A DNA stretch of 64,000 nt from Kiritimatiellia bacterium. Lineage in GTDB: Bacteria > Verrucomicrobiota > Kiritimatiellia > RFP12 > UBA1067. The position numbers were made by a program, and so were the translations under genes. The stretch is from assembly GCA_017525225.1 (NCBI GenBank), contig JAFXTB010000003.1, positions 1 through 64,000 on the forward strand, in the 5' to 3' direction. Shown here piece after piece: positions 26,942 to 34,158 of this stretch. The notes under the pieces were generated by a model that saw nothing but the letters and a program-made list of their open reading frames with translations, did not search any database and had not been told where the DNA came from. How positions within the stretch are numbered: the stretch's first letter is position 1; each line of letters starts with the position of its first letter.

Positions 26942-28288
26942 TCAATGCGTCACGTCTATCGAACACCACAGGCGAAAGCCGATGTTTTCATGTCCCTGCA
27001 GGTCATCGACGAACCGGTAGCGGGCACCTGAATTTCCAAGCGACCTGAACGTGGAGCCTGTCCACGCATAGCAGCCGCCGCGATCCACTCGATTAAAATG
27101 GCCGCCCCATGACAGATCACCCTGCAAGGAACCTTTCGGATCGACCGCATCGACGAGTATGTCTGCGGCGCTGGCGTTATACCAGTCCAGGCACCACTCG
27201 GCCACGTTGCCGTGCATATCGTATATGCCCCAGGCGTTCGGCACCTTCGTGCCGACCTCGTGCGTCTGCTCAACGTTGACGCTGGCGTTCGTATGGCTAG
27301 GGGCGCTGCTGTTTTCGCCAGTCCATGCGATGTTCGTATATACGGAAGAATCGTTGTTGAATTCCGCCGTCGTGCCGGCCCGGCAGGCGAACTCCCACTG
27401 CGCCTCGGTGGGAAGATCCACATATACGCCCGTGAACGAACGGAACTTCCCGATCCAGCGGTCGGAATCGACGTCATACCCCGTTGAAGGCCAGTTGTAT
27501 GTGGGGACCGACCCCCGAAGATGGGCATACCACACCCTTTCAACCGGGCGCAAGGGGGAATTGGCGTATTCGCTGAAGAACGACGGATTCGACGACGACA
27601 CCGTCACCCCTCTCTTGTGGATGTTCGCCCACTGGCCTTGCGTAACCTCGTAGATGCCGATATAGTAGTCCTTCGTGAAAGTGACGTAGTGTATCGGGGA
27701 ATTGGTGGTCTGACTGTATTCATAACCATTGGGATGCGCCGCCATCGCGATCGGCGACGCACCCATGCGGAACGATGTGTATGCCGCCGGAACGCGACGG
27801 AACACCATCTTGTCGGTCTTGTAGATGCTGCTGCCCACGCCATGCGGCACATCGTTGGACGTGGCATAGTAGCAGAATGAATTCTCCTTCGTGAGATCAA
27901 CCACCATGTAGTCCGGCGGCGCGTTCGTGGCCCACGCGGTCAGGACGGCGCGTATCCTGCCGCCATCCAGCACCTGGTCAGGCCATGACTTGTTCGGATT
28001 CCAGGTGATCGCATGCGCGCCCGTCTCCGGGACGAGCCTGCCCACGTCACCCTTCATGTTGTCGAAATTCTCCGCGCCGATGGACGCCCACTTCGTCTCG
28101 CCGCCGTCCACGTAGTTAGTCTGGATGTCGGCGGTGACGATCCCCGGTTCGCCGGTGAGCGTATACGATATCGTCACCTTGCGCGAACGCGAATCCTGCG
28201 CCATGGTGACATCGCCGTTGTCGATCCTCGGCGCGGCGAACGCCGCGGCAACGCATCCAACAGCCATTGCGAAAAGAACTCTCTTCAT
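26942..28288 (-). CDS. Exported FGE-sulfatase-fold (SUMF1-like) protein, copy C
   Basis: 448 residues: signal peptide, an N-terminal domain of ~120 residues (ISYTLTGEPGIVTADIQTNYVDGG), then a formylglycine-generating-enzyme fold with TKDYYIGIYEVTQGQW, VDLPTEAQWEFACRAGT, YDMHGNVAEWCLDWY and ENIGFRLWC. In true FGEs two copper-binding cysteines follow the GGS motif; here that stretch reads GGCYAWTGSTFRS and by eye lacks both. No sulfatase gene is in the window. It probably serves as a ligand-binding or structural protein. AAGGAGGAG precedes ATG 28288. Confidence 0.75.
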   Translation of the reverse strand: MKRVLFAMAVGCVAAAFAAPRIDNGDVTMAQDSRSRKVTISYTLTGEPGIVTADIQTNYVDGGETKWASIGAENFDNMKGDVGRLVPETGAHAITWNPNKSWPDQVLDGGRIRAVLTAWATNAPPDYMVVDLTKENSFCYYATSNDVPHGVGSSIYKTDKMVFRRVPAAYTSFRMGASPIAMAAHPNGYEYSQTTNSPIHYVTFTKDYYIGIYEVTQGQWANIHKRGVTVSSSNPSFFSEYANSPLRPVERVWYAHLRGSVPTYNWPSTGYDVDSDRWIGKFRSFTGVYVDLPTEAQWEFACRAGTTAEFNNDSSVYTNIAWTGENSSAPSHTNASVNVEQTHEVGTKVPNAWGIYDMHGNVAEWCLDWYNASAADILVDAVDPKGSLQGDLSWGGHFNRVDRGGCYAWTGSTFRSLGNSGARYRFVDDLQGHENIGFRLWCSIDVTH

Positions 28289-28351
28289 CGCTTCTCCTCC
28301 TTCTCCAGACACTTCAACGCTTCTTCGCCAACTGGGAACATGCACGCCTCC

Positions 28352-29707
28352 CTACTCGCACACTCTCGCCGGGCACCACAGGCGGAACCCTATGCCGGGA
28401 AAACTCCCCTTGCCAACATCCGTCCTGCTTATCTGCACCCTGTACCGCGAAGCGGACCTGCCCAGATTCATGAATGTGGTGCCACTCCAGTTGTAACCGG
28501 CGCCACGGTACGTCCGCTGGGTTTGAAGGGATGTCGCCGGGCCGGCGGGATCCGTACCTTCGAAAACACCCTCTCCGTAGTCGCTGTCGTTGTACAGCCA
28601 GTCGAGACACCACTCGTTCACGTTCCCATGCATGTCGTAAAGTCCCCAGGCGTTGGGCTTCTTGAGACCTACCGCATGGGTCTGCTGCCCTACCGATGCA
28701 GAATCAGGAGGATTCTCCGTGGCACTGTTGTCGCCGCTCCATGCCACATCGCCATGGGTGGACTTGCCGTTGTTGAACGGCGTCTTCGTGCCGGCCCTGC
28801 ATGCATATTCCCATTGCGACTCCGTCGGGAGATCGAACATTATCCCGCCAGAAAGCGTGCGCAGCTTCCCGATCCAGAGGCCGGGATCGACATCGTGGCC
28901 GTCGATAGGCCAATCGTAGCCATTGGCGGCAAGACCGCGCAACTGCGAATACGACACGTACTCCATCGGCCGCAACGCGGAATCGGAGTAGCTCTTGTAC
29001 GTCGCATTGAAGGTCGTCAGACCCGTCGCGTACGACAGTTCGAGCCACTGCCCCTGCGTGACCTCGTAGACTCCGATGTAGAAATCGTCCGAGAAAGACA
29101 CTTGATGAAGAGGTTCGTCACGTCTGTGACCTGCCCGGCTGCCGACGGCTAGGGCCGCGATGTCCTCTTCCGTGGCTCCCATGCGGAAAGTGACACCTGC
29201 GGCGTGAATCTTCCGCATGAGAAGAAGCGATGTCTTGTACCGCCTGTCGCAGATGCCATGCGGAACGGCATTCGAGGATGTGTAGAAACGGACATGCTTC
29301 TTCTGTCCAAGATCCACCACCATGTAGTCCGGCGGCGCGTTCGTCGCCCACGCCGTCAGGACGGCGCGCACGTTGCCCTCGGTAAAGAGATGGTCCGGCC
29401 AGAAGCGTTCCGGCAGCCACTGTATGGTCTGCGTCTCGTTGAGGTTGGTGACTACGCGGTTGACGGCGCCAAGCATGTTGGCGAAATGCTCCGCACCTAT
29501 CGACGCCCACTTCGTCTCGCCTTCCTCGACATAGTTCGTCTGGATGTCGGCCGTCACGATCCCGGGCTCGCCCTTGAGCGTGTACGAGATCGTCACAAGC
29601 CGCGAATGCACATCCTGCGAGAGCGTCACTTCACTATCGTCTATGATAGGCTCCGCGAACGCACCGCAGGCCCACACGGCAGTCATTGCGGTAAAAACTC
29701 TTTTCAT
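28352..29707 (-). CDS. Exported FGE-sulfatase-fold (SUMF1-like) protein, copy B
   Basis: 451 residues, same architecture as its two neighbours: signal peptide, GEPGIVTADIQTNYVEEGETKWASIG module, and FGE fold (FYIGVYEVTQGQW, FDLPTESQWEYACRAGT, YDMHGNVNEWCLDW, GIGFRLWC). The active-site stretch reads RGAGYNWSGTTFMNLG, again without the FGE cysteines by eye. The three copies share gene order of domains and clearly arose by tandem duplication. Confidence 0.75.
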   Translation of the reverse strand: MKRVFTAMTAVWACGAFAEPIIDDSEVTLSQDVHSRLVTISYTLKGEPGIVTADIQTNYVEEGETKWASIGAEHFANMLGAVNRVVTNLNETQTIQWLPERFWPDHLFTEGNVRAVLTAWATNAPPDYMVVDLGQKKHVRFYTSSNAVPHGICDRRYKTSLLLMRKIHAAGVTFRMGATEEDIAALAVGSRAGHRRDEPLHQVSFSDDFYIGVYEVTQGQWLELSYATGLTTFNATYKSYSDSALRPMEYVSYSQLRGLAANGYDWPIDGHDVDPGLWIGKLRTLSGGIMFDLPTESQWEYACRAGTKTPFNNGKSTHGDVAWSGDNSATENPPDSASVGQQTHAVGLKKPNAWGLYDMHGNVNEWCLDWLYNDSDYGEGVFEGTDPAGPATSLQTQRTYRGAGYNWSGTTFMNLGRSASRYRVQISRTDVGKGSFPGIGFRLWCPARVCE

Positions 29708-29719
29708 CGCCTTTCCTCC

Positions 29720-31054
29720 TTACTCCACACACACGCCAGCCGGACAACAGATACGGAATCCTGTGACGTCGAAACCCTGGTAGGCGAGAGCCCTGTACCG
29801 GCGGCAGGACGGGGTGAAAGTGGAAGCCCAGCTATAGCATCCCCCCCTTGCCGCCCGAGTGTCCTGCGATGGACACGACGAGGCGCCCTTCGGATCGGTC
29901 TCGTCCACAAGCGCGTACGTGGCCGGGACATTTCCATGGAACCAATCGAGGCACATTTCAGCCACATTGCCGTGCATGTCGTAGAGTCCCCATGCGTTAG
30001 GCCGCTTCTTCCCCACAACATGGGTTTCGTTGCCGGAATTGCCGCTCTGCCACGCGACATCCGAATCCGAATCCGTTCCGTCGTTGTATACGGACGACGT
30101 CCCGGCACGGCAGGCGTACTCCCACTGCGCCTCTGTGGGGAGATCGACCTGCAGTCCCGTGAAGATGCGGAAACGTCCAAGCCAGAACCTATCGTCCACC
30201 ACATGAGCCGGAGAGCTGTTGGGCCAATCCACCGCAACGGCCAGCGTAAGATTGGTATTGCCGCGCACACCCCAGTGCGAGACATACTCGACCGGCCGTA
30301 GCGGTGAATCGTCCGCGGTGCTGAATTTCGACGGCACAAGGATCGACCTGTACTTTGTGTCGGATTCCGAGCGGACCCCTGCATACACGAACACGTTAGA
30401 CCACTGACTCTGCGTCACCTCGTATATGCCCATGTAGTAGTCCTCGGTGAGCGTCACCCTGTGGGGAGGGGCATGTTTGGCGTTATTCGTGCTGCCGACG
30501 GCATTCGTTTCCGCCACCGTGGCGCATCCCATGCGCCATACGACGCCTGCGGCGGGAATGCGGCGCATCACCAGCTTTTCAGTCCTGTAGATGTTGTCCT
30601 GCACGCCGAAGGGAATCGCGTTGGTGGATGTGTAGAAGCGGAGGCTTTTCTTCGCCAGGAGGTCAACCACCACGTAGTCGGGCGGCGAGTTTGTGGCCCA
30701 CGCCTTGAGTACCGCGCGAACGCCGCTGGCGGGGATCTTGTGGCCTGGCCAGATCTTCTCGGGCTTCCACCAGATAGTCGAGACGGTGCCAACGTTCGTG
30801 ACGACTCGGTTGACGTCGCCCACGATGTTGGCGAAATTCTCCTCGCCTATCGACGCCCACTTCGTCACGCCGCCGTCCACGTAGTTCGTCTGGATGTCGG
30901 CCGTGACTATCCCCGGCTCGCCCGTCAGGGTATAACGGATCTCCAGCTGGCGCGTAGCGGTGTTTCTGGACAGCGTCACGTCGCTGGCGATGTTCGGCGC
31001 GGCTGAGAGCCCTGCCGCCATGAGTGCGACGGCGGAAAGGATGGTTGCTTTCAT
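29720..31054 (-). CDS. Exported FGE-sulfatase-fold (SUMF1-like) protein, copy A
   Basis: 444 residues. Signal peptide MKATILSAVALMAAGLSA, N-terminal GEPGIVTADIQTNYVDGG domain, then YYMGIYEVTQSQW, VDLPTEAQWEYACRAGT, YDMHGNVAEMCLDWF and VTGFRICCPAG. The site equivalent to the FGE cysteines reads RGGCYSWASTFTPSC. Start at 31054 chosen because it follows GAGGAACGTCCG and opens the signal peptide; the longer frame upstream overlaps the previous gene. Confidence 0.75.
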   Translation of the reverse strand: MKATILSAVALMAAGLSAAPNIASDVTLSRNTATRQLEIRYTLTGEPGIVTADIQTNYVDGGVTKWASIGEENFANIVGDVNRVVTNVGTVSTIWWKPEKIWPGHKIPASGVRAVLKAWATNSPPDYVVVDLLAKKSLRFYTSTNAIPFGVQDNIYRTEKLVMRRIPAAGVVWRMGCATVAETNAVGSTNNAKHAPPHRVTLTEDYYMGIYEVTQSQWSNVFVYAGVRSESDTKYRSILVPSKFSTADDSPLRPVEYVSHWGVRGNTNLTLAVAVDWPNSSPAHVVDDRFWLGRFRIFTGLQVDLPTEAQWEYACRAGTSSVYNDGTDSDSDVAWQSGNSGNETHVVGKKRPNAWGLYDMHGNVAEMCLDWFHGNVPATYALVDETDPKGASSCPSQDTRAARGGCYSWASTFTPSCRRYRALAYQGFDVTGFRICCPAGVCVE

Positions 31055-31064
31055 CGGACGTTCC

Positions 31065-31385
31065 TCACTTGAAATAGAGCGCGAGCCCAGGAGCGTCGCT
31101 ACGGAAGCGTTCCAGGGGCGCGGATTCGTTGACTGTACGGTAGACGCTGTCGAAGCGGTCATCCGCCGCCGGGACGGACGCGCGGGCGGTCGCGACAACG
31201 GAATCGAACGGCGCTTCGAGCGTTGCCGCCTTCGTATCCGGCGACGGATTCACATAGCCCGTAGTATTCCAGAAATCGTTGTTGATCGTGTTGTCAAGGG
31301 CGAACGCCGCCGCAAACGCCAAGAACGCCGCAAGCGCAGCCACAGTCCGGATGCGCGAACCGGCCGATGCCGTACTATCCTTCAT
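31065..31385 (-). CDS. Small exported protein of unknown function, first gene of the operon
   Basis: 106 residues with an arginine-containing N terminus and a hydrophobic stretch (VAALAAFLAFAAAFA) that reads as a signal peptide. The mature ~70 residues (INNDFWNTTGYVNPSPD, SVPAADDRFDSVYR) match nothing I know. AGGAG sits 7 nt before ATG 31385. Ten nt separate it from the first FGE-fold gene, so they are likely co-translated. Confidence 0.6.
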   Translation of the reverse strand: MKDSTASAGSRIRTVAALAAFLAFAAAFALDNTINNDFWNTTGYVNPSPDTKAATLEAPFDSVVATARASVPAADDRFDSVYRTVNESAPLERFRSDAPGLALYFK

Positions 31386-31428
31386 TTTCGCTCCTTTACC
31401 ATAGTGCCATAGGATGAAAATCGCTTGA

Positions 31429-31457
31429 ATTATAATTCATGCATGTTGGTTTGTCAA
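31429..31457 (-). promoter_or_regulatory. Consensus sigma-70-type promoter of the ten-gene exported-protein operon
   Basis: TTGACA (31452-31457), a 17-nt spacer and TATAAT (31429-31434) on the minus strand: both hexamers perfect. It lies ~45 nt before the first ATG at 31385. Genes from 31385 to 19641 are all on this strand, none separated by more than 63 nt, and no terminator is evident among them. Confidence 0.8.
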
Positions 31458-31905
31458 TGACCCACCCGGGGCATATTTTCATAACAAAAATGTCACGATT
31501 TTAGTTGCCATCATCCTCCACGGAACACACATGATATTCGAAAGTCATTCATCCACCAACCGTCAGAGGCGCTGGGAACGCCCCGCGACATGATGAAACG
31601 ACACATCTCGATTGCCTGCGCACCCATCTTGGCGGTGCCGCGGATGTCAACTACACGGGGCAGTTGAAAGCCCCCGGGACGGGGAGGTTCTTGGAGGTCG
31701 TTTCCAATATCCCCGCCCCGGGGTGAAACCTGCATCGAGTCGCTGCATGATAAGTTTTAATTTTTACCTTTTGCATGTTACGAGCTAAGTCCTTGACCCT
31801 TACGGTCTAAGCCCTTGAAACAGGACCCGGTCTCAACATCGTTAACAAATGAGGACAGAGCCCGAAGACTCCGCCAGGTGCAACGACTGCAATGCTGATT
31901 TCAAT
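31458..31905. other. Intergenic region with no confident gene
   Basis: About 450 nt between the operon promoter and the next gene. A 74-codon minus-strand frame (31511-31735, ending NDFRISCVFRGG) is present but has no ribosome site or recognisable domain; it could be a decayed fragment. The rest is comparatively AT-rich, with no tRNA or clear stem-loop that I can defend. Confidence 0.4.
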
Positions 31906-32370
31906 TCACTCATCAATCTCGATCTCAACATTCGTGGTCGCGTTGAACTCGTCAAGCTCGTCCTGAATACGGTCCGCGCGCGCCTGGAGGGCCGCGACCT
32001 CGTCCAGGACCTGCTGCTTGCGGATAACCGCATCAATGTCCGACTCGATGCGCGAACCATAGTTCGTCGTGACGAACTTGCCCTCCTTCACATCCAGACC
32101 GTTCAGAAAGGAGATCTCCGACTTGATCTCGTCAAGCTCGATGATTTTCGAGACGATAGGCTTGTTCGCCTCTGCGATGGCGCTCTTGATCGCAACCAGC
32201 CGATTGCGAAGCACCTTCGCAAGGTCGTACATCGCAGCCACGTCAACACCGCGCGACACGCTCTTGTCCTTCGAATTCTCCGCACCGACAAGCTCCCGCG
32301 CCCTTACGAGACGCCCCGCCACGCGGTTTTTCTCCTTGAGCGCCCGTGCGATTACCACCATTGTTTTCAT
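31906..32370 (-). CDS. Small coiled-coil protein of unknown function
   Basis: 154 residues, strongly charged and predicted helical throughout (ARALKEKNRVAGRLVRARELVG, RKQQVLDEVAALQARADRIQDELDEF). It recalls the short DIP1984/DUF6847-like helical proteins found in bacteria and phages, but the resemblance is by eye. AGGAGAAAAGAC precedes ATG 32370. First protein gene of the accessory island, downstream of the tRNA cluster on the same strand. Confidence 0.5.
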   Translation of the reverse strand: MKTMVVIARALKEKNRVAGRLVRARELVGAENSKDKSVSRGVDVAAMYDLAKVLRNRLVAIKSAIAEANKPIVSKIIELDEIKSEISFLNGLDVKEGKFVTTNYGSRIESDIDAVIRKQQVLDEVAALQARADRIQDELDEFNATTNVEIEIDE

Positions 32371-32405
32371 GTCTTTTCTCCTGTTTCGTTTTCAATCTTG
32401 AGCGG

Positions 32406-32473
32406 CGCCAGGTGCCAGAGTTGAACCAACCGATCGGTTTTGGAGACCGCTGCTCCCACGAGCTACCATCGGC
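32406..32473 (-). tRNA. Degenerate tRNA-Trp-like sequence (anticodon CCA)
   Basis: The minus strand contains a standard Trp anticodon loop CTCCAAA on a GCGGT/ACCGA stem and a T-arm GTTGG-TTCAACT-CTGGC held by wobble pairs. The D-stem GCTC/GAGC closes only a 4-nt loop, and in the acceptor only the outer four positions can pair (GCCG with TGGC-side), the inner three being mismatched. It ends CCG rather than CCA. A pseudogene, or a tRNA needing repair or editing, are both possible. Confidence 0.35.
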
Positions 32474-32783
32474 GACAAAAGAACATGAGCAACAACCGTA
32501 CCAATCCGGCCCGAAGGAATAATACCGTCAAAAAAATCCTGACAATCCTGCCATTCCGCCTTGATCTCGCACCCAACCATATTTAATGTACAACCGCCGC
32601 CCTACAACAACATATCCGATATTATAGGCTTTATACAGGAATATACACACGAGCCCTGAATCTTTATGTCATGCGCAGACATACGAGCGGAAGATTCACT
32701 GATATGGTTTTTCTATTTCAACTGATATGCCTATGGAAATCTCACTGGAAACGTCACTTGGTGGAACACAAGGCGAGGGATGG
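32474..32783. other. Intergenic stretch between the Trp-like sequence and tRNA-Asn
   Basis: About 310 nt, AT-richer than the surroundings. It contains a minus-strand TATAAT at 32621-32626 that could drive the Trp-like tRNA and the coiled-coil gene. No other feature seen. Confidence 0.4.
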
Positions 32784-32855
32784 CTCGGATGGCTGGACTC
32801 GGACCAGCAACGGCCGCATTAACGGTGCGGTGCTCTACCATTGAACTACATCCGA
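32784..32855 (-). tRNA. tRNA-Asn (anticodon GTT) with C33
   Basis: Seven perfect acceptor pairs (TCGGATG with CATCCGA), D-arm GTTC-AATGGTA-GAGC, anticodon stem CCGCA/TGCGG, T-arm GCTGG-TCCGAGT-CCAGC, discriminator G, and an encoded CCA at 32781-32783. U1-A72 and discriminator G are as in bacterial tRNA-Asn. The anticodon loop reads CCGTTAA, so position 33 is C where U is nearly universal. Confidence 0.85.
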
Positions 32856-32860
32856 ATTGG

Positions 32861-32935
32861 AGGCGGGAGTCGGATTCGAACCGACGTTCCTCAGGTTATG
32901 AACCTGCCGCTGGTACCACTCCAGTCAATCCCGCT
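32861..32935 (-). tRNA. tRNA with CAT anticodon (Met, initiator Met or Ile2), mismatched 1:72
   Basis: Anticodon loop TTCATAA on a CAGG/CCTG stem, T-arm GTCGG-TTCGAAT-CCGAC, D-stem CTGG/CCAG, encoded CCA at 32858-32860. Acceptor strands are AGCGGGA and TCCCGCC, so the first pair is A1-C72, unpaired. Initiator tRNAs also lack a 1:72 pair, but the three G:C pairs typical of an initiator anticodon stem are absent. Assignment among Met, fMet and Ile2 is open. Confidence 0.8.
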
Positions 32936-33026
32936 CTTTCACATGAGACCATTGAAAAACCATGCCAGATTTTGCAACTGCCTCGCAGATCACGACATCA
33001 GCATAAACGCATCCCGCGCAAAAGCG

Positions 33027-33593
33027 TTACACCTTTTTCGCGGCTTTTCTCTCCTTGGCCAGTCCCCGATGACGGATAATCCGCACGAAGCCGGGCGAGA
33101 CGCCGAAATCCCGTGCAACTTCCGCCGCGCTGCGCCCTCCGACCGTACAGGCCTCGAAGATCGCCCGCGTGCGGTCGGAACAGCGCCAACCGGACACCGC
33201 CCGCGTCCGTGCCCTGACGCGGATCGCCGCCTCCTCGCGCGCCTCAACAATCTGCGGCACCACGGCCGGAACCGCGATCTCGATTTCGTCAATCTCAATG
33301 GTCACATCCCGACAGCGCGCCTTCGCCCGTCGATGGTAGTCAATCACCTGACGGGCAACCTGTGTCTTCAGATACGAACACGTCTCGGCCGCGCTCCGCG
33401 CCTGAAAGCGTCCGTCCCGAACCGCCGCGACGAACTTGACGAACACGTCCTGCACGGCGTCGTCCGGCTCGTCACAACCCCGCCTCACGGCGTATGCGCG
33501 CATGACGGGTGCGAAGGCGGCGTAGAACGCCGTCCATGCCTGGTCGTCATCTTGCTCAATGTCCGAGCAGATCGAATCATCTATCTTTTCCAT
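33027..33593 (-). CDS. Small ECF-like sigma factor / sigma-70-family regulator
   Basis: 188 residues. An N-terminal region-2-like segment (DDQAWTAFYAAFAPVMRAYAVRRG, DEPDDAVQDVFVKF) is followed by a C-terminal helix-turn-helix of region-4 type (GRSAAEVARDFGVSPGFVRIIRHRGLAK). Length fits an ECF sigma factor. AAGGATTTT lies just before ATG 33593. It sits between two blocks of tRNA genes on the same strand, so the tRNAs and this gene may share a transcript. No anti-sigma factor is adjacent. Confidence 0.65.
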   Translation of the reverse strand: MEKIDDSICSDIEQDDDQAWTAFYAAFAPVMRAYAVRRGCDEPDDAVQDVFVKFVAAVRDGRFQARSAAETCSYLKTQVARQVIDYHRRAKARCRDVTIEIDEIEIAVPAVVPQIVEAREEAAIRVRARTRAVSGWRCSDRTRAIFEACTVGGRSAAEVARDFGVSPGFVRIIRHRGLAKERKAAKKV

Positions 33594-33616
33594 GTCTGAA
33601 AATCCTTTTGAACTGG

Positions 33617-33692
33617 TGGGCCTGGCGGGAGTCGAACCCGCAAAGACCTGCGGTCTGAACGCAGTATGTCTGCCAAGTTGCATCACAGGCCC
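33617..33692 (-). tRNA. tRNA with leucine anticodon CAG but a short variable loop
   Basis: Acceptor GGGCCTG/CAGGCCC, three-pair D-stem ATG/CAT, anticodon stem CTGCG/CGCAG with loop TTCAGAC, T-arm GCGGG-TTCGACT-CCCGC, discriminator A and encoded CCA (33614-33616). Only ~5-6 nt separate the anticodon and T stems, whereas bacterial tRNA-Leu normally has a long variable arm. Confidence 0.82.
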
Positions 33693-33697
33693 ATTGG

Positions 33698-33771
33698 TGC
33701 TCCCGGAGGGATTCGAACCCACAAAACAGATGGTTTGGGCATCCGATGTCTGCCTGTTGCATCACGGGAGC
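33698..33771 (-). tRNA. tRNA with leucine anticodon CAA, short variable loop and C33
   Basis: Acceptor GCTCCCG/CGGGAGC, D-stem ATG/CAT, anticodon stem GGATG/CATCT with loop CCCAAAC, T-stem GTGGG/CCCTC with one mismatch, discriminator A and encoded CCA (33695-33697). Position 33 is C and the variable region is ~5 nt. Close relative of the preceding tRNA, 5 nt away. Confidence 0.78.
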
Positions 33772-33776
33772 GTTGG

Positions 33777-33851
33777 TGGAACCGGCGGGATTCGAACCCG
33801 CACTGTCTTGCACCTCAAGCAAGCGCCTCCTGCCAGTTGGGCTACGGTTCC
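33777..33851 (-). tRNA. tRNA with leucine anticodon GAG but a short variable loop
   Basis: Acceptor GGAACCG/CGGTTCC, D-stem GCC/GGC, anticodon stem CTTGC/GCAAG with loop TTGAGGT (normal U33), T-arm GCGGG-TTCGAAT-CCCGC, discriminator A and encoded CCA (33774-33776). Fully paired and class I in shape, so it looks functional despite the leucine anticodon. Confidence 0.83.
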
Positions 33852-33878
33852 GTGCGTTGTGAAAGATCAAGGTATGCA

Positions 33879-33917
33879 AAGAGGCCGGCTCCGCGTGTGC
33901 GGGGCCGGCCTCTTTTT
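33879..33917. terminator. Intrinsic terminator upstream of the tRNA cluster
   Basis: GAGGCCGGC (33881-33889) pairs with GCCGGCCTC (33904-33912), followed by five T on the plus strand and flanked by AAA on the other side, so it may act in both directions. It separates the ATPase transcript from the tRNA cluster. Confidence 0.65.
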
Positions 33918-33943
33918 CCGACTGCTGACGATTCCAGCAAGCT

Positions 33944-34030
33944 TCAATTGATGAACCCCGAGCAATAGCGTCCAAGCAGCAGATTCAACATCTGCCGCGT
34001 CGCGCGCAATAACTCTAGGTTCTTCTTCAT
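33944..34030 (-). CDS. Possible 28-residue microprotein
   Basis: An ATG at 34030 opens a 28-codon frame ending TGA at 33944; it begins MKKNLELLRATRQ and continues with a leucine-rich helix. There is no convincing ribosome site. It lies in the ~300-nt gap between the ATPase gene and the terminator; otherwise that gap (33918-34158) appears empty. Confidence 0.25.
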   Translation of the reverse strand: MKKNLELLRATRQMLNLLLGRYCSGFIN

Positions 34031-34158
34031 TTGAAAACTCTTTTCCTTCTCGCTTTCACCAGCATAAACGCATTCAACCAGAAAACGTTACACCAGTTTT
34101 TACAAAACTTACAAGCAATAACCGTGCCAACCCCACCATTCGCAAGTCATGCTAAAAC

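Noticed and set aside
26942-31054. Diversity-generating retroelement
   Set aside because: FGE-fold targets alone are not enough; no reverse transcriptase or template-repeat pair is visible.
32406-33851. tRNA genes as a phage attachment site
   Set aside because: I found no integrase gene and no second copy of a tRNA 3' end; the phage-like element here is Mu-type and transposes.
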